This document shows, in pieces, positions 17,399 to 27,090 of a DNA stretch of 64,000 nucleotides. The notes under the pieces were generated by a model. It was not told the DNA's origin. It saw only the letters and a list, made by a program, of their open reading frames with translations, and did no database searches. A program made the translations under genes and the position numbers. Source of the stretch: Staphylococcus rostri (lineage in GTDB: Bacteria; Bacillota; Bacilli; Staphylococcales; Staphylococcaceae). The stretch spans positions 105,355-169,354 of the forward strand of contig NZ_PPRF01000017.1 in NCBI RefSeq assembly GCF_002902145.1. The letters run 5' to 3'. Numbering within the stretch: position 1 is the first letter of the stretch; every line of letters begins with the position of its first letter.

Positions 17399-18187
17399 AT
17401 GACTGAACAGCTACAGCAGATAGATCGACAAGTCGTGCAATGGTTGAGACAAATAAAGTGTGATTTGCCGACGATGTTAGCGGATATGGACTTGCAAACG
17501 AAGACGAGTCGTTTTGATTTGGTGACGAATGTAGATAAGGCGATTGAACAAAGTTTTGAACAGTTGCTGATGTCACATTTTCCAGCGTATCAATTGTATG
17601 GTGAAGAGGCACATCATAATACAGCGAAGTTAAGAGTAGGCTATACATGGGTGCTTGATCCGATTGATGGCACGGCGAATCTTGTCAAACAACAAGACGA
17701 TTACTGTATTATTCTTGCGCTATTCCATGATGGCGAACCGGTGCTATCCTATATTTACGACTGTCCGCGAGAGAAGTTATTCCAAGCGATTAAAGGACAA
17801 GGTGTTTATTTAAATGGTGAAGTCGTACCGCCACCACCAACAATGCCATTGGCGGACAGTATTATTTCTTTTAACAATAAGGTGCTAAATGATGAAACTA
17901 TGCACGATTTATTAGACGCATCTTTTGGTTATCGTTTAATTGGCGCGTGTGGACTCGACTCTGCTAAAGTGTTTACGGGACAATTTGGCATGCACATCCA
18001 TACAAATGCGAAACCGTGGGATATTGGCGCACAGTTTTTATTTGCGGAAATGCTCGGCTTGAAGATGACGAACTTCCAACAAGAACCTATCGACTTTATT
18101 CACGGTGGCCCATTTATTATTAGTAATCCCGGTTGCTATGAAGAGACGTTAGCGATTCTATTACAAAATGGTGGCTATCAGAAATAG
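17399..18187 (+). CDS. Inositol monophosphatase-family protein (SuhB-like)
   Basis: A 262-residue Mg2+/Li+-sensitive phosphatase-fold protein. Metal-binding motifs are present: YGEEAH near residue 66, LDPIDGTANLV near 85-95 (Asp87 and Asp90), and KPWDIGAQFL near 205. Substrates in the family include inositol phosphates, NADP(H), PAP and sugar bisphosphates, and cannot be told apart here. The start at ATG 17399 is taken because the GTG at 17384 overlaps the GAGGTG binding site. It follows the regulator gene closely and precedes the LCP gene by about 100 bases. Confidence 0.85.
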   Translation: MTEQLQQIDRQVVQWLRQIKCDLPTMLADMDLQTKTSRFDLVTNVDKAIEQSFEQLLMSHFPAYQLYGEEAHHNTAKLRVGYTWVLDPIDGTANLVKQQDDYCIILALFHDGEPVLSYIYDCPREKLFQAIKGQGVYLNGEVVPPPPTMPLADSIISFNNKVLNDETMHDLLDASFGYRLIGACGLDSAKVFTGQFGMHIHTNAKPWDIGAQFLFAEMLGLKMTNFQQEPIDFIHGGPFIISNPGCYEETLAILLQNGGYQK

Positions 18188-18291
18188 TGGTGCGACTCAG
18201 GACGTATTGTGAATTTTGATTGTTACGCTATAATCAACATAACGATTAGGAATAAAATGATTTCGATACTATACGGAATGGAGTGAGTATT

Positions 18292-19245
18292 TTGACATAC
18301 ACACGGTCTAAAAAACAAAAGAATCCAGTGATTAAATGGATGTTACGTATCATCGCAGTGCTATTTATCTTGGCAGTCATAGCTGTCGCCTACTTAGCAT
18401 TTAAACTATTCGCTGTAGGTGGTGCAATACATAATCCACTCAATCGCGACCACTCAGAATTGAGATCCGGCAAAGTCGACCTTGATAAAGGCGAACCTTT
18501 TACAATCGCGTTATTTGGTGTCGATTCAAATGCAGAACGTGCCAGTGCCGGTGGGGGCGAACGTAGCGATACAATCATGTTGCTGTCGATTAATTCTGAC
18601 AAAAAAACAACAGAAATGGTAAGTATTCCACGTGATACACAAGCAGAAATTGTCGGACGTGGGACAACTGAAAAAATCAACCACGCCTATGCTTATGGTG
18701 GTCCAGATATGGCGGTTAAATCACTTGAAAAGTTAATGGACGTGCCGGTTGACCATTATGCAACGGTTAATATGGACGGTTTGCAAGATACGATTGATAC
18801 GGTAGGTGGTATCGATGTTGTCAGCAACGCAACATTTAGTGCACAAGGTTATCAATTCAATCAAGGAGAGAAGCAACATTTAGATGGCGAAGAAGCGATG
18901 GCATTTATCCGCAGTAGAAAAGAAGACGGTGCGGGTGGCGACTTCGGTAGACAAGAGCGTCAACAACTGGTTTTACAAGGACTTGCGAATAAGTTAACAA
19001 GCGTTTCATCATTGACGAACTTTAATAGCTTGATGAATGAGCTAGGTGACAATGTTCAAACAGATTTAAGCTTGTCTGAGTTGAATAAAGTGCGCAGTAA
19101 CTATTCAGATGCCAACGACAATGTGAATCGTCATCAGTTAGAAGGTTCAGGTGGTATTCAGGATGACGGTGTGTATTACTTTATCCCGGATAGCAATAGT
19201 TTGGCGCAGTTAACTCAAGAATTGCGTGCGAACCTCGGCTTGTAA
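18292..19245 (+). CDS. lcpC: LCP-family cell wall ligase (LcpC-like)
   Basis: A 317-residue LytR-CpsA-Psr protein: an N-terminal membrane anchor at about residues 15-37, then an extracellular LCP domain. These enzymes transfer teichoic acid or capsule from a lipid carrier to peptidoglycan. Conserved pieces are GVDSNAER, GERSDTIMLLS, SIPRDTQAE, RSRKEDGAGGDFGRQERQQ. The start is a TTG at 18292 eight bases after GGAG. The lcpC name rests on position between the SuhB-like gene and formate dehydrogenase, as in S. aureus; the fold is certain, the paralogue less so. Confidence 0.82.
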   Translation: MTYTRSKKQKNPVIKWMLRIIAVLFILAVIAVAYLAFKLFAVGGAIHNPLNRDHSELRSGKVDLDKGEPFTIALFGVDSNAERASAGGGERSDTIMLLSINSDKKTTEMVSIPRDTQAEIVGRGTTEKINHAYAYGGPDMAVKSLEKLMDVPVDHYATVNMDGLQDTIDTVGGIDVVSNATFSAQGYQFNQGEKQHLDGEEAMAFIRSRKEDGAGGDFGRQERQQLVLQGLANKLTSVSSLTNFNSLMNELGDNVQTDLSLSELNKVRSNYSDANDNVNRHQLEGSGGIQDDGVYYFIPDSNSLAQLTQELRANLGL

Positions 19246-19273
19246 TGTAACATGTGAATATAGAAGTTGAAGC

Positions 19274-19324
19274 GGAAACGCCCTTTTAAGCAGGAGAATG
19301 CTTAGGAGGGTGTTTTCTATTATT
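19274..19324 (+). terminator. Terminator after the LCP gene
   Basis: GGAAACGCCCTTTTAAGC pairs with GCTTAGGAGGGTGTTTTC with G-T pairs, 8-base loop, then a T-rich tail. Confidence 0.75.
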
Positions 19325-19341
19325 TTGAAGTATGAAATTAA

Positions 19342-19379
19342 TGGAAAACGTTAACATTTTATCATAAAAAGGGTAAAAT
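19342..19379 (+). promoter_or_regulatory. FDH promoter with overlapping cre-like box
   Basis: TTAACA (19351-19356), a 17-base spacer and TAAAAT (19374-19379) make a plausible promoter. The 16-mer at 19342-19357 fits the cre consensus except for one base (G for T at its second position) and covers the -35, so glucose repression by CcpA is likely. Confidence 0.5.
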
Positions 19380-19430
19380 AAAGTTACTAAGTATGTGGGG
19401 GCATCTTAGATAATTTTAGGAGGGGATATT

Positions 19431-22367
19431 ATGCAAGAACATCTTGTTTTAACGCTAGATGGCAAAGAGTATCTTGTTGAACCGGGCACAAACTTACTTG
19501 AATTTATTAAAGCGCATCAAACATTTGTACCTTCTATTTGCTATAACGAATCATTAGGACCAATAGAAACGTGCGATACATGCGCCGTTGAAATCGACGG
19601 TAATATTGAACGTGCATGTAGTATGGTTGTAGATCGACCAATGGTGGTTAATACGCAAAACGATCGTGTACAAGCAAGTCAAAAAGAAGCGTTAGATCGT
19701 ATTTTAGAAAAACACCAGTTATATTGTACGGTGTGTGATTATAACAATGGTAACTGTGAAATTCACAACACGATGGATCAGTGGGGCTTAGAGCATCAAA
19801 CGTATGAATATAAACCGAAGCCATATGAAGTGGACTTTGGACCGTTCTATCGTTATGACCCGAACCAATGTATTTTATGTGGACGTTGTGTCGAAGTATG
19901 TCAGGATGTCCAAGTGAATGAGACGTTGTCTATCGACTGGGAACGTGATCAACCGCGTGTTATTTGGGACAATGACGTTGCAATTAACGAATCATCTTGT
20001 GTAGGTTGCGGTCAATGTTCAACAGTATGTCCATGTAACGCGATGATGGAAAACAACATGGTGGGTAATGCGGGTTATATGACAGATATCGAACCAGGCT
20101 CACTTGCGTCAATGATCGACTTAACGAAGAAAGCAGAAACTGGTTACGGCCCACTATTTGCAATTTCAGACTCTGAAGCGGCAATGCGTGAAGAACGTAT
20201 TAAAAAGACGAAAACGGTATGTACATACTGCGGTGTCGGCTGTAGCTTTGAAGTGTGGACGAAAGATCGCGAAATCTTAAAAGTACAACCATCACATGAT
20301 TCACCAGCGAACAAAATTTCAACATGTGTGAAAGGGAAGTTTGGTTGGGACTATGTCAACTCTGAAGACCGTCTCACAAAACCTCTCATTCGTCGTAACG
20401 GTCAATTTGAAGAAGTGGAATGGGACGAAGCGATTCCTTATGTTGCAAAACGTATGCAAGAAATCAAAGACCAATACGGTCCATCAGCATTGACGTTCAT
20501 TTCATCTTCAAAAGCAACAAACGAAGAATCTTATTTGATGCAAAAATTAGCACGTCAAGTTATCGGAACGAATAATATTGATAACTGTTCACGTTACTGT
20601 CAAGCACCTGCGACAAAAGGTTTATTCCGTACAGTAGGTCATGGTGGTGACTCAGGCTCTATCGACGACATCGGTAGTGCAGAAATGGTTATCACAATCG
20701 GAACAAACACTGCGGAAGCACATCCAGTTATCGCGTCACGTATTAAACGCGCGCATAAATTATTCGGACAAAAACTTTACGTCTTTGATATTCGTAAACA
20801 CGAAATGGCGCAACGTGCAGACGAGTTCTTCCAACCACTTCCAGGTACGGACTTAGTTTGGCTATCAGCTGTAACGAAATATATCATTGATCATGATTTA
20901 CATGACCGTGCGTTTATCGATCAATGGGTGGATCATTTCGACACGTATTATGAATCGCTCAAGCCATATACAATGGAATTTGCAGAAGAAACAACAGGTA
21001 TTTCAAAAGAGCGTCTTGTGAAGTTGGCACACGATATTGCAAGTGTGAATAGCGTGTCTATCTGTTGGGCAATGGGTGTAACGCAACAAGAAACAGGTTC
21101 TGATACAAGTACGGCAATTTCTAACTTGTTATTAGTAACAGGTAACTACATGAAACCAGGAGCAGGTTCTTATCCGTTACGTGGTCACAACAACGTACAA
21201 GGATGTTCTGACTTTGGTAGTATGCCAGACAAATTACCTGGCTACTTAGGTGTACAAGACGATGAAGCGCGTGGATGGTTTGAAGAAGCTTGGGGCGTTA
21301 AGTTGCCAAAAGAACCTGGTTACGACAACCACCAAATGATGGATCACATCCATGCCGGCGATGTGCATAGTATGTTTATTTTAGGTGAAGATACAGGTAT
21401 TACAGACTCAAACATCAACTACGTACAAGCCGCTTTAGAAAAAGTAGACTTCTTAGTCGTACAAGATGAATTCTTAACATTCACAGCAGAGTATGCGGAT
21501 GTTGTATTACCAGCATCACCATCACTCGAAAAAGATGGTACGTTCACAAATACAGAACGTCGCTTCCAACGTCTATATCAAGTGTTAGAACCGTTAGGCG
21601 ATTCAAAACCTGACTGGCAAATCACACAAATGATTGCAAAAGAGATGGGTTACGATTGGGGCTACACACATCCTTCAGAAATCATGGATGAAGCATCTGA
21701 CTTAACGCCAATGTTTGCGGGTGTGAAATACCATCGCTTAGAAGGCTACAACAGCTTACAATGGCCAGTAGCAGCTGATGGTACAGATACACCGTTACTT
21801 TTCACAGAAGGCTTCAACTTTGATAATGGTAAAGCGAAATTATTTGCGGTAGACTTTAACAACTTCTACAAAACGAATGAAACGTATGATTTACATTTCA
21901 ACAATGGTCGTTTGTTAGAGCACTTCCATGAAGGTAATATGACGTATAAAGTGCCAGGACTTAAATATAAAATGCCAACAACGTTTATTGAGATTTCACC
22001 AGAACTTGCGGCAGACCGTGGTATTCACGAAGGTGCTGCAGTTAAGCTGATTTCGGAAACGGGTGAAGCAACTGGACACGTGCATATTACAGAGCGTGTG
22101 AAAGGCAAACAAATCTATATGCCGTTAAATGACAACGCTGAAGGTGCGATTAACTATTTAACAAGCAGTTTGACAGATCCGGAAACACATACGCCTGCTT
22201 ACAAAGCAACATGTTGTCGTATGGAAGTGTTGAGTAAACGCGGTAAGTCACCGTTGAATCCAACGAACTTCCGTAATAAGCAACGTAATCCGCAGTTGAG
22301 TGTGCGTGTGGACAAAAAATGGGAGCGTCCGGACTATGTTTTCCCAGGGGATCAGGTGATGAAATAA
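19431..22367 (+). CDS. Formate dehydrogenase alpha subunit (molybdopterin, NAD-type)
   Basis: A 978-residue enzyme that oxidises formate to CO2. An N-terminal [2Fe-2S] domain has Cys37, Cys48, Cys51 and Cys63. Two ferredoxin-like [4Fe-4S] motifs follow ([11 protein letters not shown] near 147, [13 protein letters not shown] near 190). The catalytic part begins with [13 protein letters not shown] near 264 and binds bis-MGD molybdenum. The residue at the active-site selenocysteine position of E. coli FDH-H is Cys390 ([11 protein letters not shown]), so no Sec is needed. It resembles Bacillus YjgC/YrhE. The DUF1641 gene overlaps its stop. FdhD, ModABC and the cofactor genes lie 18-30 kb downstream. 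Confidence 0.95.
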   Translation: MQEHLVLTLDGKEYLVEPGTNLLEFIKAHQTFVPSICYNESLGPIETCDTCAVEIDGNIERACSMVVDRPMVVNTQNDRVQASQKEALDRILEKHQLYCTVCDYNNGNCEIHNTMDQWGLEHQTYEYKPKPYEVDFGPFYRYDPNQCILCGRCVEVCQDVQVNETLSIDWERDQPRVIWDNDVAINESSCVGCGQCSTVCPCNAMMENNMVGNAGYMTDIEPGSLASMIDLTKKAETGYGPLFAISDSEAAMREERIKKTKTVCTYCGVGCSFEVWTKDREILKVQPSHDSPANKISTCVKGKFGWDYVNSEDRLTKPLIRRNGQFEEVEWDEAIPYVAKRMQEIKDQYGPSALTFISSSKATNEESYLMQKLARQVIGTNNIDNCSRYCQAPATKGLFRTVGHGGDSGSIDDIGSAEMVITIGTNTAEAHPVIASRIKRAHKLFGQKLYVFDIRKHEMAQRADEFFQPLPGTDLVWLSAVTKYIIDHDLHDRAFIDQWVDHFDTYYESLKPYTMEFAEETTGISKERLVKLAHDIASVNSVSICWAMGVTQQETGSDTSTAISNLLLVTGNYMKPGAGSYPLRGHNNVQGCSDFGSMPDKLPGYLGVQDDEARGWFEEAWGVKLPKEPGYDNHQMMDHIHAGDVHSMFILGEDTGITDSNINYVQAALEKVDFLVVQDEFLTFTAEYADVVLPASPSLEKDGTFTNTERRFQRLYQVLEPLGDSKPDWQITQMIAKEMGYDWGYTHPSEIMDEASDLTPMFAGVKYHRLEGYNSLQWPVAADGTDTPLLFTEGFNFDNGKAKLFAVDFNNFYKTNETYDLHFNNGRLLEHFHEGNMTYKVPGLKYKMPTTFIEISPELAADRGIHEGAAVKLISETGEATGHVHITERVKGKQIYMPLNDNAEGAINYLTSSLTDPETHTPAYKATCCRMEVLSKRGKSPLNPTNFRNKQRNPQLSVRVDKKWERPDYVFPGDQVMK

Positions 22368-22831
22368 TGGCAGAGAGAATCACAAAAATCAAACGTATTG
22401 AAAAGTCGGCAGCGGAGATTAAGGCGGAAAATATTGCAGAAGTGACAGATAAGATTGCGGAAAATAAAGATAGTATTTTAAAAGTCATTGATCTTGTGAA
22501 AAACTTGGATGATGCCAAAATTTTAGATGCACTAAATGGTGCGCTGAAACAACGTGGTGTCATTACCGAGAAATTGGTGACAGAGTTAAACAAAGATCAG
22601 TATGCAGGTTTCTTGCATAATATTGGTCAGATGGCCTTTATTTTAGGGGATCTTGATACAGATGAGTTGCGCGTCTTGCTTAATAAAGTGAATAAAGGTG
22701 TGCGTGTTGCGAACCAAGCGAGTCCGAATGCACGTACGTCTATCAAAGGCTTGATGGGTGTACTCAAAGACGATGATATGAATCAAAGTTTAACGTATTT
22801 CTTAAATATGTTAAAAGGTATGTCTAGATAA
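22367..22831 (+). CDS. DUF1641 protein, FDH partner (YrhD/YjgD-like)
   Basis: A 154-residue helical protein of the DUF1641 family, which in Bacillus and staphylococci is encoded directly after formate dehydrogenase. Its ATG shares one base with the FDH stop. It opens [20 protein letters not shown] and has an amphipathic helix-rich body; the segment LRVLLNKVNKGVRVANQA near residue 108 is the most family-like. Probably a subunit or assembly partner of FDH; the biochemical role is not known. Confidence 0.88.
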   Translation: MAERITKIKRIEKSAAEIKAENIAEVTDKIAENKDSILKVIDLVKNLDDAKILDALNGALKQRGVITEKLVTELNKDQYAGFLHNIGQMAFILGDLDTDELRVLLNKVNKGVRVANQASPNARTSIKGLMGVLKDDDMNQSLTYFLNMLKGMSR

Positions 22832-22848
22832 CTGAATCTCGTATTGAT

Positions 22849-22879
22849 AAAAGGAGTGGCTGCGGCTGCTCCTTTTTTT
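22849..22879 (+). terminator. Rho-independent terminator of the FDH operon
   Basis: AAAAGGAG and CTCCTTTT arms with an inner GGC/GGC-type loop, followed by seven T. Confidence 0.85.
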
Positions 22880-22970
22880 GAGGGGATTTGTATATAAGGT
22901 GCTATTATTCTGTTCATACATGGTCAGGCATTTCGTGATAAAATAAAGTGAATTGAGAAGGAGGGGCATT

Positions 22971-23219
22971 ATGCATCACGAACAAAAAATATTGTTGCTG
23001 GCAGTCATATCGAATATCATACTGGTTGCAGGTATTCTTCTGCTCGTCTTTGATGGACCAGTATGGGCATTAGTCTGCTTTTTAGTTACTTTGACAATTA
23101 CGATTGTTTTATTTAATATGCTATTCGAAGGAAAACCGAAACTCAAACGCATTGCCAATAGTGTTTATGTGATAGTCATTTTGTTTGTCGCATTTTTAAT
23201 CTGGCGTTATTTTGCGTAA
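22971..23219 (+). CDS. Small membrane protein, 82 aa
   Basis: Three hydrophobic segments (about residues 7-25, 30-50, 62-80) with a basic loop GKPKLKRIAN. AAGGAGGGG directly precedes the ATG at 22971. It lies 25 bases before the glucosaminidase gene and is probably its operon partner. Family not recognised. Confidence 0.68.
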   Translation: MHHEQKILLLAVISNIILVAGILLLVFDGPVWALVCFLVTLTITIVLFNMLFEGKPKLKRIANSVYVIVILFVAFLIWRYFA

Positions 23220-23244
23220 TAAATAGAAAAAGAGAGGTTTTGAG

Positions 23245-24027
23245 ATGAAGCAATGGTTGAAGTCACATCCATCAGTCTTCTTAGTAAGTGTGATACTGAT
23301 TGTGTTTTTCGGACTATTGATTGTCAATGAGACATCGCTATTCAAAAAGCACAAAGTATACACATTTGAAGCGGCGTACGCACAACAACTTCAAGACGGT
23401 GTACTCCATACAAAAGCGAGTGAAAAGGGCTTTGTTGAGGCCTCTCATGCAGATGTTAAACGTATGATGAAAGTTGAACGTAAGGACTCTGATCTTATGT
23501 ATATGGACTTATCAGAGCCGGTAAATATGTCTGAAACAGAAGTAAATGAAATGCTTAAAGAAAAAGGGATTCTCGAAGGACACGGAAAGGCTTTTTTAGA
23601 GGCACAAGAACGCTATGACGTGAATGTGATTTATTTGGTAAGTCATGCGCAACTTGAAACAGCTCAAGGACAGTCTGAACTGGCAAAAGGCATTAAGAAA
23701 GGGGATAAACGCTACTATAACTTTTTTGGTATTGGCGCATTTGATCGCGATGCGGTGAAAACTGGAACGAGTTATGCAACGAAAGCGAATTGGACGTCTC
23801 CGGAAAAAGCAATTATCGGTGGTGCAGCTTTTGTAAGACAGCAATATTTTGAGAATGATCAGTTGACCTTGTATCAGATGCGTTGGAATCCGCAAGCACC
23901 GGGAACGAATCAGTATGCGAGTGATATTGAATGGGCCGCGAAGATTGCGGAACAGATGGCGCACTATTATGAACACTACGGTATTAAAAAAGAGCGCGTG
24001 ATGAAAGATGACTACGTGAGAGAATAA
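23245..24027 (+). CDS. Membrane-anchored glucosaminidase (peptidoglycan hydrolase)
   Basis: A 260-residue protein with one N-terminal membrane segment (residues 11-29) and an extracellular glycoside hydrolase family 73 domain, cutting the N-acetylglucosaminyl bond of glycan strands. The catalytic region reads VIYLVSHAQLETAQGQS near residue 130, with Glu138 the probable acid, followed by YYNFFGIGAFD and QYASDIEWAAKIA. It resembles the staphylococcal Sag-type glucosaminidases (SagA/SagB), which shorten glycan strands; I cannot say which. GAGAGG precedes the ATG. Confidence 0.85.
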   Translation: MKQWLKSHPSVFLVSVILIVFFGLLIVNETSLFKKHKVYTFEAAYAQQLQDGVLHTKASEKGFVEASHADVKRMMKVERKDSDLMYMDLSEPVNMSETEVNEMLKEKGILEGHGKAFLEAQERYDVNVIYLVSHAQLETAQGQSELAKGIKKGDKRYYNFFGIGAFDRDAVKTGTSYATKANWTSPEKAIIGGAAFVRQQYFENDQLTLYQMRWNPQAPGTNQYASDIEWAAKIAEQMAHYYEHYGIKKERVMKDDYVRE

Positions 24028-24086
24028 GTTCAAAAAATAATGATGGGATAAATGGCTTCTCAACTTGAATAAATGAGGTGAATGGA

Positions 24087-25214
24087 ATGAAAATAGGGAT
24101 TGTTGGTGCGGGAATTGGCGGTTTAACACTAGCGGCGTTATTGCGTGAACAACAACACGAGGTGCATATCTTTGAACAACAAGCAGCGATTAAAGAAGTT
24201 GGCGCTGGTATCGGTATTGGTGGTAACGTAATTGATAAGTTGGGCGATCGCGACCTTACCAAAGGGATTAAGAATATCGGACATGTGTTACAAACGACGC
24301 GTATGTTAGATGCGCAAGGTAACGTGTTATCAGAAGTGCCGTTTGATAAGAATACAACGAATCTTACAGTGTTACGTCAAACGCTTGTGGATACGATCGC
24401 AAGTTATGTTACAGATGATATGCTCCATTTTAATCATGAAGTGACATCTGTAGAAGGTAGCGAAACGATGGCACGTCTCCATTTTCGTGAGCAAGCGAGT
24501 CAAACATTCGACTTAGTTGTGGGCGCAGATGGCATTCACTCTGCTGTACGTCAGGCAGTCTATCCAAAAGCTAAAGTGCAGTATCAAGGCTATACGTGTT
24601 TTAGAGGTGTGGTGTCAGATTTACCAGAGCTCGGTCATGTGGCGGATGAATATTGGGGTGCTAAAGGGCGCTTCGGTATTGTGCCGTTACTGAATGGCGG
24701 TGCATATTGGTTTGCGGCAATTAATGCGAAAGAAAATGATTTGCATTATAAGCGTTTTAATAAACCTTATTTACAAGCGTATTTTAACCAATATCCGGAA
24801 CCTGTACGACGCGTGTTAGATCAACAGCCGGAAACTGAGATTTTACATCATGATATTTATGATATGAAACCATTAAATACATTTGTCTATCAACAACGTG
24901 TCGTATTGCTTGGCGATGCAGCACATGCGACAACACCTAACATGGGACAAGGTGCAGGACAAGCAATGGAAGATGCTATTGTGCTTGCTAATGTAATCGA
25001 CAAGTATGATACTTTAGCAGCAGCGTTAAAACGTTATGATAAGTTGCGTGTTAAACATACCGCAAAAGTCATTAAGCGTTCTCGTAAAATTGGACGTATT
25101 GCACAGAAACAAGGCCGTATTAGTATGAGCGTGCGCAATCGTGTTGCACTTAAGCTCCCGGTATGGCTCGTCTCAAGACAATTAAAGTTTTTATACAAAG
25201 CAAAAAGTGAGTAA
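24087..25214 (+). CDS. FAD-dependent monooxygenase (aromatic hydroxylase-like)
   Basis: A 375-residue flavoprotein of the PHBH-like FAD_binding_3 group. The FAD Rossmann motif GIVGAGIGGLT is at residues 4-14, the DG motif LVVGADGIHSAVRQ near residue 150, and the second FAD motif LLGDAAHATTPNMGQGAGQA near residue 275. Substrate unknown. The ATG at 24087 follows GAGGTG. It is followed by a perfect bidirectional terminator. Confidence 0.88.
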   Translation: MKIGIVGAGIGGLTLAALLREQQHEVHIFEQQAAIKEVGAGIGIGGNVIDKLGDRDLTKGIKNIGHVLQTTRMLDAQGNVLSEVPFDKNTTNLTVLRQTLVDTIASYVTDDMLHFNHEVTSVEGSETMARLHFREQASQTFDLVVGADGIHSAVRQAVYPKAKVQYQGYTCFRGVVSDLPELGHVADEYWGAKGRFGIVPLLNGGAYWFAAINAKENDLHYKRFNKPYLQAYFNQYPEPVRRVLDQQPETEILHHDIYDMKPLNTFVYQQRVVLLGDAAHATTPNMGQGAGQAMEDAIVLANVIDKYDTLAAALKRYDKLRVKHTAKVIKRSRKIGRIAQKQGRISMSVRNRVALKLPVWLVSRQLKFLYKAKSE

Positions 25215-25221
25215 ATAAAAT

Positions 25222-25263
25222 AAGCCGTGATGAGAAGGTTGAGTGCTTCTCATCACGGCTTTT
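25222..25263. terminator. Bidirectional Rho-independent terminator
   Basis: AAGCCGTGATGAGAA pairs perfectly with TTCTCATCACGGCTT around a 10-base loop, between converging genes. Confidence 0.93.
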
Positions 25264-25267
25264 AACA

Positions 25268-26221
25268 TTAGTTCACAATAAAGTCAGGTGTTTCACCTTG
25301 AGCTTGTTTAATTAAGTTTTGTGCGACGATTTTTGCCATCATATCACGTGCTTCATATGTTGCATTACCGATATGCGGTGTGATTACAACATTGTTCAAC
25401 GCTTTAAGGCCTTCTGTAATCGCTGGTTCAAATTCATAAACATCTAGCGCAGCACCTTCAATTGTTTTATTTTGAAGTGCTTCTAAAAGCGCTTGTTCAT
25501 GTACAATTGGGCCACGTGCGGCATTGACTAAGTATGCCGTTGGTTTCATCAATGCAAGTTGTTCTGCATCAATCATGTGATGTAACGCTGGACTATAAGC
25601 CGCATTGATAACCACAAAGTCAGCTTCTTTAAGCAACGTCTCTAAATCAACATACGTTGCATCAAGTTCTTGTTCACGTTGTTCTTTACGGTTCGGTCCA
25701 GTGTAGAGAATAGACATATCGAAACCTTTCGCTCGGCGTGCCACTGCACTACCTATTTCACCTAAACCGATAATACCAATTGTTTTGCCTGATACTTCAC
25801 GTCCTCTGAAGAAGAGTGGTGCCCATCCATCGAAGCCTTCGTTGCGCATGAGTTGGTCCCCTTCAGGAATACGACGTGCGACTGCTAATAAAATACCCAT
25901 TGTAAGTTCAGCTGTCGCATTAGTAGAAGCCTTTGGTGTGTTTGATACGGAAATACCTTGTTGTCTTGCATAGTCAACGTCGACATTGTTAAAGCCAGCG
26001 CCATAGTTGGCAATGAATTCAAGATTTTTACCACTATCAATCACTTCTTGGTCTACTTCTGTGGATAATAAGCTGACAAGGCCAAATGCGTCTGAAACCC
26101 CTTGTTTTAATGTTTCTTTATCAATGATACCTTGACCGTCATACACATCCACTTCAAAATGTGCTTGTAATAATTCGAGCCCTGCTTCTGGGATAGGGCC
26201 TGCAACAAATACTTTTTTCAT
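25268..26221 (-). CDS. D-2-hydroxyacid dehydrogenase (glycerate/glyoxylate reductase-like)
   Basis: A 317-residue NAD(P)-dependent enzyme. The dinucleotide fold GIIGLGEIGSAVARR is near residue 150; the substrate and catalytic residues are in NAARGPIVHEQAL (Arg near 235), the Glu near VYEFEPAI (near 263) and the His in PHIGNAT (near 283). It resembles glyoxylate/hydroxypyruvate reductases. AGGTGGGA lies seven bases before the ATG at 26221, favouring it over the TTG two codons earlier. Monocistronic on the minus strand. Confidence 0.9.
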   Translation of the reverse strand: MKKVFVAGPIPEAGLELLQAHFEVDVYDGQGIIDKETLKQGVSDAFGLVSLLSTEVDQEVIDSGKNLEFIANYGAGFNNVDVDYARQQGISVSNTPKASTNATAELTMGILLAVARRIPEGDQLMRNEGFDGWAPLFFRGREVSGKTIGIIGLGEIGSAVARRAKGFDMSILYTGPNRKEQREQELDATYVDLETLLKEADFVVINAAYSPALHHMIDAEQLALMKPTAYLVNAARGPIVHEQALLEALQNKTIEGAALDVYEFEPAITEGLKALNNVVITPHIGNATYEARDMMAKIVAQNLIKQAQGETPDFIVN

Positions 26222-26365
26222 CGTCAATTCCCACCTTTCCTCTTAAGTATAGAAAACCAGTCATGAGAATACAAGGCATGGGCGTTATGAGAGTACGTAA
26301 AAATACCATAGCAACATATAAAGATATGCCCCTATGGTATAACGATTTTATGTGATGCCATATTC

Positions 26366-26731
26366 TTATGAGAAAAAGCGAATGGATAACGGTGGTAAGT
26401 AGTCTTCCCCGTGATAGGCTTTAACGATGGCAACGATATGGAAAATAAAGGATAGAAGCGTAAGGACTGGTAGAATAATAAACCCAACAAGTATGAGAAG
26501 TGTTACGACCCCAATCGCACTCCAAATCGTATATGACAAAATAAAGTTGATGTAGTTTTTACCTGTAACGTCTACAAAGCGTGAATCATCGCGTTTGATT
26601 AACCAAATAATTAACGGTCCAATAAACGTCGTGAAGAAACTTGTGACATAAATTAGTACTGCCATTAATTTTTCATCATCTGACGGACCTAGTGGGTAGA
26701 CTGTTTCTGTGTGTGTATTTGATGCGTCCAT
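26366..26731 (-). CDS. DUF4870 membrane protein
   Basis: A 121-residue membrane protein of the DUF4870 (Tic20-like) family. A polar N-terminus ends in GPSDDEKLMAVLIYVTSFF, typical of the family, followed by three or four hydrophobic segments and the conserved HIVAIVKAYHGEDYLPP near the end. AGGAGGTGTC precedes the ATG at 26731. Function unknown. Confidence 0.82.
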   Translation of the reverse strand: MDASNTHTETVYPLGPSDDEKLMAVLIYVTSFFTTFIGPLIIWLIKRDDSRFVDVTGKNYINFILSYTIWSAIGVVTLLILVGFIILPVLTLLSFIFHIVAIVKAYHGEDYLPPLSIRFFS

Positions 26732-26882
26732 ATAGACACCTCCTTTGATTCATATTATGATTATCTTTCTCTATAGTTTACATGACATTCATAAAAAAGA
26801 GCAATATATAACATAACTATGGGAGAATCAGGGTAATAAATGATGTGACAGGTTGAAAAAATATTTATTTTTCAAGACCTTT
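26732..26882. other. Intergenic region without gene
   Basis: First part of a 359-base gap. A short inverted repeat TTGAAAAA...TTTTTCAA lies at about 26856-26877; no ORF with a binding site is seen. The rest of the gap holds the promoter and structured leader listed next. Confidence 0.35.
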
Positions 26883-26912
26883 TTGATACGATTCAGGAAT
26901 GTGTATTAATAT
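26883..26912 (+). promoter_or_regulatory. Probable promoter of opine dehydrogenase gene
   Basis: TTGATA (26883-26888) and TAATAT (26907-26912) with an 18-base spacer; transcription would start near 26918, giving a leader of about 173 bases. Confidence 0.45.
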
Positions 26913-26917
26913 ATAAA

Positions 26918-27027
26918 ACGAGGAATAACATAGGAGCAGCGTTTTTTAGTCAGGCTGAATCATTGTCATGTCAGTTGGCTACTGCGAAAATTTTAGGGAC
27001 CATTTTGAGCAGTGTGTACGTTCCTCG
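26918..27027 (+). ncRNA. Structured 5' leader candidate (cis-regulatory RNA or sRNA)
   Basis: CGAGGAA at 26919-26925 pairs perfectly with TTCCTCG at 27021-27027 and encloses about 95 bases with further pairing (GCAG/CTGC; CAGGCTGA with TCAGTTGG through G-T pairs). The outer stem begins at the predicted transcription start, a layout common in riboswitches. I do not recognise a known class: no T-box, purine, lysine or SAM signature was seen. Confidence 0.4.
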
Positions 27028-27090
27028 CATCTTAGCGATAACATACACAAATACGTTTTATAAATTGTAAAGATAGAAAGAAGGGTATAT

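Noticed and set aside
26304..26340. Hairpin TACCATAG/CTATGGTA as terminator of the DUF4870 gene
   Set aside because: The loop is long and there is no clear T-run on either strand.
26918..27090. T-box or known riboswitch reading of the opine dehydrogenase leader
   Set aside because: No T-box antiterminator sequence and no terminator hairpin with T-run before the start codon.
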